A DNA stretch of 64,000 bases from Rouxiella sp963747655. GTDB lineage: Bacteria; Pseudomonadota; Gammaproteobacteria; Enterobacterales; Enterobacteriaceae. Positions 9,461 to 17,938 of this stretch are shown here, one piece after another (the stretch's first letter is position 1; every line of letters begins with the position of its first letter). Location: contig CAVVFS010000003.1 in NCBI GenBank assembly GCA_963747655.1, positions 930,001 to 994,000 on the forward strand, in the 5' to 3' direction. The translations under genes and the position numbers were made by a program. The notes under the pieces were generated by a model, which saw only the letters and a program-made list of their open reading frames with translations, did no database searches and was not told the origin of the DNA.

Positions 9461-9487
9461 AAAAAACCGGCGCGAGCCGGTTTTTTT
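9461..9487 (+). terminator. rpsT terminator
   Basis: A GC-rich stem (ACCGGC / GCCGGT) extended by A and T runs on its two sides and closed by a GCGA tetraloop. The flanking A7/T7 tracts make it usable in both directions, so it may also stop nhaA transcripts coming from the minus strand. Confidence 0.9.
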
Positions 9488-9499
9488 ATATCTGTTTAT

Positions 9500-9571
9500 C
9501 AGTAAACAACGACATTTCAGTACACAACGGCATTTCAATACATAAAAAAATTTCGGTACACCGTGATTTTT
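9500..9571. repeat. degenerate tandem array, 4 x 18 bp
   Basis: Four consecutive 18-base units fill the gap between the rpsT terminator and the nhaA stop codon. The first two read CAGTAAACAACGACATTT and CAGTACACAACGGCATTT; the third and fourth keep the phase CAATACA...TTT and CGGTACAC...TTT. The array ends exactly at the nhaA stop. It is one of several such arrays in this window. Confidence 0.75.
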
Positions 9572-10737
9572 TAGTGCACCTTTTTAGGCAACGCCTGACT
9601 CAGCAGTAAATATCCCAGTACCGCAGACAACACCGATCCCAGCAAAATTCCTATCTTGGCATAAATCATCATCGACGCATCCGCATCGCCAAACGCCAGA
9701 GATGCCAAAAAGATCGACATGGTGAATCCAATACCACACAGCACCGAAACCGCCGCAATCTGCTTAAAGCTGATGCCCGGTGGCAAACGCGTGATCTTTA
9801 ATTTCATCGATACCCAGCAAAACAGCATAATGCCAATCGGCTTGCCAAACAGTAATCCCGCTGCGATTCCCATTGGCAGAAGCGACAACACGCCCTCTCC
9901 TGTCACGCCTTGTAGTGAAACACCGGCATTGGCGAAGGCGAACAGCGGCAGGATAAGCCAGGACACCCAAGGGTGAATTCCGTGCTCTATGCGCCGTGCA
10001 GGCGATTTACCCTCGGTTTTCAACGGGATAAGGAAGCCCAGGATCACTCCCGCCAATGTGGCGTGAATTCCTGACTGTAAAATACATACCCACAGGAAAA
10101 TGCCCAACACCACATAAGGCGTCAGTTTAGTGACGCCGCGCCAGTTGAGCCATGCCAGAGCCAGAATCGACAGTGCCGACAGTATCAGAGCCGTTACCGA
10201 GGCATCGTGACTGAAAAACACAGCAATAATAATGATCGCGCCAAGGTCGTCGATAATAGCCAGCGCCAGTAAAAAGACTTTCAGGCTGGTTGGTACTCGC
10301 GACCCTAATAAGGCCATCGCCCCAAGCGCAAACGCAATATCGGTGGCAGCCGGAATAGCCCAACCCTGCCGAGCTATCTCGTCACCACCGTTAAAGGACA
10401 GATAAATCAGTATCGGAGCCAGCATACCGCCGAGCGCGGCAATCGCAGGAAACAGAGCCTGCTCACGGCTGGACAACGCGCCCTCGAGTAATTCGCGCTT
10501 AACTTCTAATCCGACCATCAGGAAAAAGATTGCCATCAGGCCATCGTTAATCCACAGCAGTAAAGGCTTGTTCAATCCAACATTGCCGATGCTAAAGGCC
10601 ACCGGTGAGTTGAGAAAATCGAGATAAATATCACTGAGCGAGGTATTCGCCATGATAAGGGCCACGACAGCTGCCACTATCAGGACAATTCCGCCCGACG
10701 CTTCCATACGCAAGAACTGACGAATCAGGTTGGTCAC
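9571..10737 (-). CDS. nhaA: Na+/H+ antiporter NhaA
   Basis: A 388-residue inner-membrane antiporter, the E. coli length, that expels Na+ in exchange for H+ and controls internal pH and salt. The ion-binding Asp pair is in LALAIIDDLGAIIII, and the conserved GWAIPAATDIAFALG helix is present. The start is taken as GTG at 10737 (VTNLIRQFLRMEASGG), with AGGAG about 10 bases upstream, matching the family length and the GTG start of E. coli nhaA. An upstream ATG at 10779 would add 14 unconserved residues. No nhaR regulator follows, unlike E. coli. Confidence 0.96.
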   Translation of the reverse strand: MTNLIRQFLRMEASGGIVLIVAAVVALIMANTSLSDIYLDFLNSPVAFSIGNVGLNKPLLLWINDGLMAIFFLMVGLEVKRELLEGALSSREQALFPAIAALGGMLAPILIYLSFNGGDEIARQGWAIPAATDIAFALGAMALLGSRVPTSLKVFLLALAIIDDLGAIIIIAVFFSHDASVTALILSALSILALAWLNWRGVTKLTPYVVLGIFLWVCILQSGIHATLAGVILGFLIPLKTEGKSPARRIEHGIHPWVSWLILPLFAFANAGVSLQGVTGEGVLSLLPMGIAAGLLFGKPIGIMLFCWVSMKLKITRLPPGISFKQIAAVSVLCGIGFTMSIFLASLAFGDADASMMIYAKIGILLGSVLSAVLGYLLLSQALPKKVH

Positions 10738-10863
10738 TCTTCTGCACTCCTTTAAAAGCGGGCCGTGGAAATAATGCACGGCATCAATGCGAAAGTGTAC
10801 TCAGATGTGAGGGCAGGAAAAAGGCGTTTATCTCGCCCGATACTGATAATGGGATACAAATAA

Positions 10864-10891
10864 AAATCCCCGACTTTTTAGCCAGGGATTT
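10864..10891 (-). terminator. probable dnaJ terminator
   Basis: A 7-bp stem (AAATCCC / GGGATTT) with a 14-base loop. Read on the minus strand, the right arm is followed by a T-rich stretch (TTTTTATTTG). It lies about 110 bases after the dnaJ stop, beyond the tandem array. Stem strength is moderate. Confidence 0.6.
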
Positions 10892-10900
10892 CATTGTTTC

Positions 10901-10984
10901 TTGCGAGCTATGTCTTACAAACAAAAGCCTGTAAACAATAAGTTGCAAACAAAAGTCTGCAAAAAATAGCTTGCGGGCTATGTC
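10901..10984. repeat. degenerate tandem array with 14-bp period, six units
   Basis: Six consecutive 14-base units lie between the dnaJ stop codon and its terminator. The outermost units, TTGCGAGCTATGTC (10901) and TTGCGGGCTATGTC (10971), are almost identical. The four inner units form two 28-base doublets (10915-10942 and 10943-10970) sharing AAACAAAAG and the phase of AAACAATA/AAAAAATA. The phase is kept exactly over 84 bases. Confidence 0.75.
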
Positions 10985-11001
10985 TTCAAAGACTGCCGAA
11001 C

Positions 11002-12141
11002 TTAGCGAGTCAGATCATCAAAGAACTTTTTCACGCCGTCCAGGAAGCTCTTGGAACGCGGGCTATTTTTCTCGCCCGAAGCACCGCCAAAGCTCTCTTC
11101 CAGATCGCGAAGCAGCTGTTTTTGCTTCTCGTTCAGGCTGACCGGAGTTTCGACCACGACACGGCACAGCAAATCGCCCTGTGCGCCACCGCGAACGGAT
11201 TTCACACCGCGACCGCGCATACGGAACAGTTTGCCCGTTTGCGTTTCGGATGGGATCTTCAGCTTCACACGACCATCAAGGGTTGGCACTTCAATCTCGC
11301 CACCCAGTGCTGCCATCGCAAAGTTGATCGGAACTTCACAGTACAGGTTGTTGCCTTCGCGCTCGAAAATCTTATGCGCCTTGACCTGAACCTGAACGTA
11401 CAGATCGCCCGCTGGTGCACCCTGCTCGCCTGCTTCACCTTCGCCTTCAAGACGAATACGGTCGCCAGTGTCAACGCCGGCCGGGATTTTCACCGACAGC
11501 GTCTTGGCGCGCTCTACACGACCATGGCCGTGACACTTGTTGCACGGGTCTTTGATAACACTGCCGCGACCCTGACAGGTCGGACAGGCCTGCTGCACGG
11601 TGAAGAAGCCCTGGCGCATTTGCACCTGGCCCTGACCGTGACAGGTTGAACAGGTCACCGGCTTGCTGCCTGCTTTTGCGCCGCTGCCGTGGCAAACGTC
11701 ACACTCTTCCAGCGCAGGAATACGAATTTCTTTGGTTACGCCACGAACCGCCTCTTCAAGAGTCAGGTCCATGTTATAGCGCAAGTCTGAACCCCGGCTC
11801 GCACGTTGACGACGGCCGCCACCAAAGATATCGCCAAAGACGTCACCAAAGATGTCGCTGAAGTCTGCACCGCCACCGCCGCCGTAACCACCACCACCGC
11901 CACCCATGCCGCCTTGTTCAAAGGCTGCGTGACCGTATTGATCGTAAGCTGCACGCTTCTGCGCGTCGGTCAGAATTTCATAAGCTTCTTTGATTTCTTT
12001 AAATTTGCTTTCGGATTCTTTATCGCCCTGATTACGGTCAGGGTGATGTTTCATCGCCAGGCGCTTATAAGCCTTTTTGATTTCGCGCTCGTCCGCTGTT
12101 TTGGAGACACCCAAAATCTCATAGTAGTCTTGCTTCGCCAT
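11002..12141 (-). CDS. dnaJ: chaperone protein DnaJ (Hsp40)
   Basis: A 379-residue co-chaperone that stimulates DnaK ATPase and hands over unfolded substrates. The J domain starts MAKQDYYEILGVSK and has HPD at about 33-35. A Gly-rich linker with long Gly runs follows, then four zinc repeats (CDVCHGSG, CSTCHGQG, CPTCQGRG, CNKCHGHG) and the C-terminal peptide-binding domain. The start at 12141 matches the family; the open frame continues 30 codons upstream into the ERIC-containing spacer without similarity. It lies downstream of dnaK and is probably cotranscribed from the sigma-32 promoter. Confidence 0.98.
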   Translation of the reverse strand: MAKQDYYEILGVSKTADEREIKKAYKRLAMKHHPDRNQGDKESESKFKEIKEAYEILTDAQKRAAYDQYGHAAFEQGGMGGGGGGYGGGGGADFSDIFGDVFGDIFGGGRRQRASRGSDLRYNMDLTLEEAVRGVTKEIRIPALEECDVCHGSGAKAGSKPVTCSTCHGQGQVQMRQGFFTVQQACPTCQGRGSVIKDPCNKCHGHGRVERAKTLSVKIPAGVDTGDRIRLEGEGEAGEQGAPAGDLYVQVQVKAHKIFEREGNNLYCEVPINFAMAALGGEIEVPTLDGRVKLKIPSETQTGKLFRMRGRGVKSVRGGAQGDLLCRVVVETPVSLNEKQKQLLRDLEESFGGASGEKNSPRSKSFLDGVKKFFDDLTR

Positions 12142-12205
12142 GCTTTTACTACCCTCAACATGCGTGCACGGGCGCTGAGTTACCTCGACGCCCGTGCTGG
12201 TTATC

Positions 12206-12333
12206 AATATCCCCCTTATTCTTCGAAACACAGGGGTGTTAGCTACGCTGGCTCACTCCATTCACTTACCATGTAAGCTCATGAAGTGAGTTCACTTGCC
12301 ACCTACCTGTGTCTCGAATGCTTTCGGGACTTA
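12206..12333. repeat. ERIC element (enterobacterial repetitive intergenic consensus)
   Basis: The dnaK-dnaJ spacer holds a palindromic element of about 128 bp. Its blocks (GCTACGCTGGCTCACTCC, TCACTTACCATGTAAGCTC, CACTTGCCACCTACCTG, TCTCGAATG) correspond in order to the ERIC consensus as I remember it, which is about 127 bp. Nested inverted repeats are visible: ACACAGG/CCTGTGT (12228/12306), CTCACT/AGTGAG (12252/12285) and CTTAC/GTAAG (12265/12273) around the loop CAT. The ends are diverged, so the borders are approximate. As RNA it would fold into one long hairpin inside the dnaKJ message. Confidence 0.85.
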
Positions 12334-12357
12334 TCGATGACTTTGCCTCAAGGGCAA

Positions 12358-14259
12358 TTATTTTTTGTCTTTAACTTCTTCGAATTCAGCGTCAACAACG
12401 TCGTCATCTTTCTGCGCGCTTGCATCGCCGCCTTCAGCCTGAGCCTGTTGCTGTGCCATTTCCATCAGCTTGCCAGAAACCTGAACCAGAGCCTGAGTTT
12501 TGGCTTCGATGTCAGCTTTGTCTTCGCCTTTAGCAGCAGCTTCCAGCGCTTTCAGAGCTTCTTCGATTGCAGTTTTGTCTTCAGCTGGCAGTTTGTCGCC
12601 CGCTTCAGTCAGTTCCTTGTGCGTGCTGTGGATCAAGTGGTCAGCCTGGTTGCGGGTCTGAACCAGCTCTTCAAACTTACGGTCTGACTCGGCGTTTGCT
12701 TCCGCGTCGTTAACCATTTTCTGGATTTCTTCTTCGCTCAGACCAGAAGATGCCTTGATGGTAATCTTCTGCTCACGGCCGGTATTTTTGTCTTTAGCAG
12801 ACACGTGTAGGATACCATCGGCGTCGAGGTCGAAAGTAACTTCGATCTGTGCCATACCGCGTGGTGCTGCCTGAATACCGTCCAGGTTGAACTGACCCAG
12901 AGATTTGTTATCGCTTGAACGCTTACGCTCACCCTGCACCACGTGGATGGTTACCGCAGACTGATTGTCTTCAGCGGTAGAGAACACCTGGCTATGCTTG
13001 GTTGGGATGGTGGTGTTCTTGGTGATAAGCGCAGTCATCACGCCGCCCATGGTTTCGATACCCAGGGACAGTGGAGTTACGTCAAGCAACAGAACATCTT
13101 TAACATCACCAGACAACACGCCGCCCTGAACCGCAGCACCGATTGCCACTGCTTCATCCGGGTTAACGTCTTTACGTGGTTCTTTACCGAAGAAGTCAGA
13201 AACTTTCTTCTGAACCATTGGCATACGAGTCTGACCACCGACCAGGATAACGTCCTGGATATCGGAAACAGACAGGCCTGCGTCTTTCAGTGCAACTTTC
13301 AGAGGCTCGATAGAACGGGCAACCAGGTCTTCAACCAGAGATTCCAGTTTTGCACGGGTTACTTTGATGTTCATGTGTTTCGGGCCGCTGCCGTCAGCAG
13401 TGATGTATGGCAGGTTAACGTCGGTCTGTTGTGCAGAAGACAGCTCGATTTTAGCCTTCTCTGCCGCTTCTTTCAGACGTTGCATTGCCAGAGGATCGTT
13501 ACGCAGATCCATACCCTGCTCTTTCTTGAATTCTTCAACTAAGTAGTTGATCAGACGGCTGTCGAAGTCTTCACCACCGAGGTGAGTGTCACCGTTGGTA
13601 GACAGAACTTCGAAGGTTTTTTCGCCATCAACTTCATCGATTTCGATGATAGAGATATCGAAAGTACCACCACCCAGGTCATATACCGCGATAGTGCGGT
13701 TGCCAACTTCGCGATCCAGGCCGTAAGCCAGTGCCGCTGCGGTTGGTTCGTTGATGATACGTTTTACTTCCAGACCTGCGATACGGCCGGCGTCTTTAGT
13801 TGCCTGACGCTGAGCATCGTTGAAGTATGCAGGAACGGTGATAACGGCTTCAGTTACTGGCTCACCCAGGTAATCTTCAGCAGTTTTCTTCATTTTTTTC
13901 AACACTTCAGCAGAGATCTGCGGAGGCGCGATTTTTTGGCCTTTAACGTCGATCCATGCGTCACCGTTGTCAGCGCCAACGATGCTATAAGGCATGATGC
14001 CTTTATCGCGCTGAACTTCTTCGTCCTGGAAACGACGACCGATCAGACGCTTGATAGCAAACAGCGTATTCTGCGGGTTAGTGACTGCCTGACGCTTAGC
14101 TGGCTGACCTACCAGGATTTCACCATCCTGAGCGTAAGCAATAATTGAAGGTGTAGTACGATCCCCTTCGGCATTTTCAAGCACACGTGCTTTGTTGCCA
14201 TCCATGATCGCTACACAAGAGTTGGTGGTACCGAGGTCGATCCCAATAATTCTACCCAT
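12358..14259 (-). CDS. dnaK: molecular chaperone DnaK (Hsp70)
   Basis: A 633-residue Hsp70 chaperone (638 in E. coli). The N-terminal ATPase domain starts MGRIIGIDLGTTNSCVAIMD and contains the signatures VYDLGGGTFDISIIEI and VILVGGQTRMPMVQ. The linker VKDVLLLDVTPLSLGIET leads into the substrate-binding domain, and the C-terminus is an acidic tail ending DAEFEEVKDKK. It acts with DnaJ and GrpE in folding and in sigma-32 control. A near-consensus sigma-32 promoter lies about 125 bases upstream. dnaJ follows after a 216-base spacer that carries an ERIC element. Confidence 0.99.
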   Translation of the reverse strand: MGRIIGIDLGTTNSCVAIMDGNKARVLENAEGDRTTPSIIAYAQDGEILVGQPAKRQAVTNPQNTLFAIKRLIGRRFQDEEVQRDKGIMPYSIVGADNGDAWIDVKGQKIAPPQISAEVLKKMKKTAEDYLGEPVTEAVITVPAYFNDAQRQATKDAGRIAGLEVKRIINEPTAAALAYGLDREVGNRTIAVYDLGGGTFDISIIEIDEVDGEKTFEVLSTNGDTHLGGEDFDSRLINYLVEEFKKEQGMDLRNDPLAMQRLKEAAEKAKIELSSAQQTDVNLPYITADGSGPKHMNIKVTRAKLESLVEDLVARSIEPLKVALKDAGLSVSDIQDVILVGGQTRMPMVQKKVSDFFGKEPRKDVNPDEAVAIGAAVQGGVLSGDVKDVLLLDVTPLSLGIETMGGVMTALITKNTTIPTKHSQVFSTAEDNQSAVTIHVVQGERKRSSDNKSLGQFNLDGIQAAPRGMAQIEVTFDLDADGILHVSAKDKNTGREQKITIKASSGLSEEEIQKMVNDAEANAESDRKFEELVQTRNQADHLIHSTHKELTEAGDKLPAEDKTAIEEALKALEAAAKGEDKADIEAKTQALVQVSGKLMEMAQQQAQAEGGDASAQKDDDVVDAEFEEVKDKK

Positions 14260-14381
14260 CTAAAACGTCTCCACTAAAATTCATTATTCGTTGAGGTTGT
14301 TACTCTATATGCGGACGGTTTTTCTCATTTCAACTGTCCGATATTGCTTGTCAGCAACGGTAACAACTGCGGTTGAGAATA

Positions 14382-14409
14382 AGATGGGGTCATGTGGAGC
14401 AGCATCAAG
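14382..14409 (-). promoter_or_regulatory. sigma-32 heat-shock promoter of dnaKJ
   Basis: On the minus strand the -35 CTTGATG (14403-14409) and the -10 CCCCATCT (14382-14389) are separated by 13 bases. This matches the sigma-32 consensus and closely resembles the E. coli dnaK P1 promoter. Transcription should start near 14375, giving a leader of about 115 bases. Confidence 0.9.
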
Positions 14410-14473
14410 GGCAACAACAAAAAAAATTTTGTGTTTATTGCCCTTTGGGATCAATTTTAGGCAGATCTGTTGA

Positions 14474-15796
14474 TTATTGTCCGCTGGAGAGAGACTCGGA
14501 CAGCCGAGTTTCGATCTTTGACTCGTTATTAAGGTCGCGATTGAGGTACAGACCTAATCCAAGCCCAATCATCGCCAACGCGATAACATAGTAGCAAGGG
14601 GCCAGCGGAGTGATGCGCGCCATGGTCGTGACAAATATCGGCGTCAGGCCACCAAAAATAGCGTAAGACAAATTATAAGAGAAAGAGATCCCGGTAAAAC
14701 GCAGCTCGGCCGGGAATGCGCGCACCATGACAAAAGGCACAGCGCCGACCACGCCGATGCTAAAACCTGTCAGCGTATAAAGAGGTTTTAACCAGCTGCT
14801 GTCGACAGCTACCGTGTGGTAAAACATCCAGCTACAGACGCCAAAAAATACGCTGCCGATAATAAAGGTTTTGCTCGAACCAAAACGATCCACCGCCCAG
14901 CCCGCGCAGATACAGCCTAATAATAGCGCAATGGTTGCCATGCTATTGGCTTGCAAGGTTAACGCCATCGGAATACCCAGCTGTTTATGCAGGTAAGTTG
15001 GAGTCATCAGAATCACTACCACGATGCAGGCTGAAAGCAGCCACGTCATCAGCATGGAAACGACAATCTCTTTCTTATGATTGCGGATCACTGATTTGAT
15101 AGGCAAACCTTCAGATAACACCTTATGCGATTTCATCTCGATGAAAATTGGCGTTTCCTGTAACCAGCGACGCAAATACAGCGCAATCAGGCCAAAGACT
15201 CCGCCGATAAAGAATGGAATACGCCAGCCGCCGTGAACAATAGTTGATGCGGGCAACAGCGTATTAATTAATGTCGCCACCAGAGAACCGAGCAGAATCC
15301 CCACCGTCAGGCCGGCAGTCAGAGTGCCACAGGCAAAACCAATGCGTTTACGCGGCACGTGTTCGGCAACAAATACCCAGGCTCCGGGCACTTCACCGCC
15401 GATTGCCGCACCCTGCAACAGACGCATCAACAGCAATAACAAAGGGGCTGCAATGCCGACAGAGGAATAGGTCGGCAACATACCAATCGCCAGAGTGGGC
15501 AAGGCCATCAGCAGAATACTCAAGCTGAACATGCGTTTACGGCCGACAACATCACCAAAGTGCGCCATCACAATGCCGCCGAGCGGGCGGGCAAGATAAC
15601 CGGCAGCGAAAATACCGAAAGTCTGCACCTGACGCAGCCAGTCTGGCATCGAGGCAGGGAAAAACAGATCACCAATGGTCGCTGCAAAAAAGACAAAGAT
15701 GATGAAATCGTAGAATTCCAGAGCGCCGCCCAGAGCAGCGAGGGAAAGAGTCTTGTAGTCCTGCCGGTTAAGCCGACGATTATTATCGTGTTGCAT
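14474..15796 (-). CDS. MFS transporter, metabolite:H+ symporter type
   Basis: A 440-residue, 12-helix membrane protein of the metabolite:proton symporter group, whose known members include ProP and ShiA. Supporting motifs: the start of TM1, LGGALEFYDFIIFVFFA, with its conserved Glu/Asp region, the cytoplasmic loop FGDVVGRKRMF (MFS motif A), and ARPLGGIVMAHFGD. Members take up organic acids, polyols or betaine; the substrate here cannot be told. It lies immediately upstream of dnaK, where E. coli carries satP, yaaW and yaaI, so it is a local replacement. It may be transcribed toward dnaK. Confidence 0.8.
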   Translation of the reverse strand: MQHDNNRRLNRQDYKTLSLAALGGALEFYDFIIFVFFAATIGDLFFPASMPDWLRQVQTFGIFAAGYLARPLGGIVMAHFGDVVGRKRMFSLSILLMALPTLAIGMLPTYSSVGIAAPLLLLLMRLLQGAAIGGEVPGAWVFVAEHVPRKRIGFACGTLTAGLTVGILLGSLVATLINTLLPASTIVHGGWRIPFFIGGVFGLIALYLRRWLQETPIFIEMKSHKVLSEGLPIKSVIRNHKKEIVVSMLMTWLLSACIVVVILMTPTYLHKQLGIPMALTLQANSMATIALLLGCICAGWAVDRFGSSKTFIIGSVFFGVCSWMFYHTVAVDSSWLKPLYTLTGFSIGVVGAVPFVMVRAFPAELRFTGISFSYNLSYAIFGGLTPIFVTTMARITPLAPCYYVIALAMIGLGLGLYLNRDLNNESKIETRLSESLSSGQ

Positions 15797-15914
15797 AAGA
15801 TACCTGAAGCACCATGTTGTGGTAAAAAAATTGCCGCACTTTGTAAAGTAAACATTACTGTACTCGGCAATTAATTTTCACACCACAGCACTTGGATCTT
15901 ATCGCAGAAATACG

Positions 15915-16508
15915 CTAATTTTGGTTTTTTGTATCGCGTATTGCGCTCTTAGGGCGAAAAGCTGCTACCAACTGAGCCTCTGTTTCAATATAAGGACCAT
16001 CAAGCAGCTGTATACAATAAGGTACACTGGCAAAAATTCCTGACACTATAACTTTACCCTGCTCATCCTTTAAACCTTCCAGCGTTTCTTTAATCGATTT
16101 TGGCTGGCCCGGTAAATTAAGGATCAATGCCTGCTTGCGAATCACCCCCACCTGGCGAGAAAGAATCGCCGTCGGCACAAAATGCAGGCTAATCTGGCGC
16201 ATCTGTTCGCCAAACCCCGGCATAATACGATCGGCGACTGCCATGGTAGCATCAGGAGTCACATCTCGACGCGCTGGCCCAGTGCCGCCGGTGGTTAGCA
16301 CCAGATGACACCCAGCTTCATCCACCAGCTCGCAAAGCGCCTGTTCAATCAGCGGCTGCTCATCCGGAATTAAACGCTTCTCAACAACGAAAGGGGTGAT
16401 TAATGCTTGCTGTAGCCACTCTTCAAGCGCTGGAATGCCTTTATCCTGATACACCCCGCTCGACGCGCGATCGGAAACCGACACCAGACCAATTCGTAAT
16501 TTATCCAT
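15915..16508 (-). CDS. mog: molybdopterin adenylyltransferase
   Basis: A 197-residue MogA protein (195 in E. coli) that adenylates molybdopterin before molybdenum insertion in molybdenum cofactor synthesis. The MoaB/Mog signature TTGGTGPARRDVTPDAT lies at about 80-96, followed by MPGFGEQMRQISL and LNLPGQPKSIKETL. GGAGGAG just before the ATG at 16508 supports the start. The neighbour order talB-mog is as in E. coli. Confidence 0.97.
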   Translation of the reverse strand: MDKLRIGLVSVSDRASSGVYQDKGIPALEEWLQQALITPFVVEKRLIPDEQPLIEQALCELVDEAGCHLVLTTGGTGPARRDVTPDATMAVADRIMPGFGEQMRQISLHFVPTAILSRQVGVIRKQALILNLPGQPKSIKETLEGLKDEQGKVIVSGIFASVPYCIQLLDGPYIETEAQLVAAFRPKSAIRDTKNQN

Positions 16509-16673
16509 TTCACTCCTCCAGACAGCTGTGAAAAATGCAGCATAGTGTAATCACCGTGCAGCCACAGTAAAATCCAAGTATATCGGGAACCTGCAATGGA
16601 ACCAGAGAGGGAATGGTTTTTTTCGACTATCCGCAGTTTACAAAATGTGCATCGCCAAAATAAGGGCATAAAA

Positions 16674-16695
16674 AAAGGCGGCCTAAGCCACCTTT
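16674..16695 (-). terminator. talB terminator
   Basis: Read on the minus strand, a 9-bp stem AAAGGTGGC / GCCGCCTTT (one T-G pair) with a 4-base loop is followed by a T run. It lies about 65 bases after the talB stop. Confidence 0.85.
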
Positions 16696-16758
16696 CATTG
16701 CGAGCAGATCGTCATTGACAGTACGTCGTCATGGAGATCAAATCATGCGAACCAGCGA

Positions 16759-17712
16759 TTACAGCAGGTCGGCAATCATTTTCTCCAGTTTACCCTGGTC
16801 TACAGCAAACTTGCGGATACCATCGGCCAGCTTGTCGATAGCCATTGGATCCTGGTTGTGCTCCCAGTAGAACTGAGCTTCAGTCAGCGGAGCCGGACGC
16901 GCTTTAACTTCACCGGTATAAGACAGTTTACGCTCCAGAGTGCCTTCGGTTTCTTTCAACTCTTTCAGCAGTGCAGGCCCGATGGTCAGACGGTCACAAC
17001 CAGCCAGCTCAACGATTTCGTCAGTGTTACGGAAGCTTGCGCCCATAACAACGGTTTCATAGCCGTGCTGTTTGTAGTATTCGTAGATTTCGGTAACAGA
17101 TACAACGCCTGGATCTTCGTGCGGTGCGAACTCTTTCTTGTCGCCGTTAGCTTTGTACCAGTCAAGAATACGGCCAACAAACGGAGAAATCAGGTAAGCG
17201 CCGGCTTCAGCACAAGCACGCGCCTGAGCGAAGGAGAACAGCAGAGTCAAGTTACAGTTGATGCCTTCTTTTTCCAGCACTTCGGCAGCACGAATGCCCT
17301 GCCAGGTAGAAGCCAGTTTAATCAGGATACGATCGTTGCTGATACCATGGTCGTTGTAGAGCTTGATAAAACGATGAGCTTTGGCAATGCTAGCTTCGGT
17401 GTCATAAGACAAACGAGCATCAACTTCTGTAGAAATACGGCCTGGAACCAGTTTCAGGATTTCAAGACCGATGTTTACAGCCAGCTTGTCTGCTGCATCA
17501 GCGATTTGCTGATCGCGATCGCTGCTTTGGTCACGCGCCCATGCAATAGCTTCGTCGATCAGTTTACGATACTCAGGGATTGAGGCCGCGTTAAGGATCA
17601 GAGAAGGGTTTGTGGTTGCATCCTGAGGCTGATACAACTTGATTGCCGCGATATCACCAGTATCTGCAACTACCTTGGTCAATTCGCGTAGAGAAGTAAG
17701 TTTATCGGTCAT
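16759..17712 (-). CDS. talB: transaldolase B
   Basis: A 317-residue transaldolase, the E. coli TalB length, moving a dihydroxyacetone unit between sugar phosphates in the non-oxidative pentose phosphate pathway. The Schiff-base lysine is Lys132 in NDRILIKLASTWQGI, and DATTNPSLIL near residue 35 is the N-terminal family signature. The start at 17712 (MTDKLTSLRELTKV) is used; an in-frame ATG five codons upstream is less likely. It is divergent from alsS. Confidence 0.98.
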   Translation of the reverse strand: MTDKLTSLRELTKVVADTGDIAAIKLYQPQDATTNPSLILNAASIPEYRKLIDEAIAWARDQSSDRDQQIADAADKLAVNIGLEILKLVPGRISTEVDARLSYDTEASIAKAHRFIKLYNDHGISNDRILIKLASTWQGIRAAEVLEKEGINCNLTLLFSFAQARACAEAGAYLISPFVGRILDWYKANGDKKEFAPHEDPGVVSVTEIYEYYKQHGYETVVMGASFRNTDEIVELAGCDRLTIGPALLKELKETEGTLERKLSYTGEVKARPAPLTEAQFYWEHNQDPMAIDKLADGIRKFAVDQGKLEKMIADLL

Positions 17713-17893
17713 TGTGGCATATCTCATCGTTTAGAGTTTATCGTTGAGGCATTTTCATGCCTTGCCTTCACATGATGATAACATGCAACTAGACATCCGC
17801 AAGGCAGATATGGCTCTCAAAACTTTAAGTGCGTAAATCGCATTTTTGCATAATGGGCAGATGACGAAACCGGAATCAACTGAAGGATTAGCC

Positions 17894-17938
17894 ATGATTT
17901 TATTATGGAATAAGGGATTAAATGGCCAGCTTGCTTAA
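17894..17938 (+). CDS. possible 14-codon leader ORF overlapping alsS
   Basis: An ATG at 17894 preceded by GAAGGA opens a frame of 14 codons (MILLWNKGLNGQLA) that stops at 17938, 14 bases inside alsS in a different frame. Such an overlap could couple translation of the transporter to the leader. There is no conservation evidence and the frame is very short, so this is only a candidate. Confidence 0.25.
   Translation: MILLWNKGLNGQLA

Noticed and set aside
16400..16669. 89-codon open frame upstream of mog
   Set aside because: It overlaps mog in another frame, lacks a start signal and shows no similarity.
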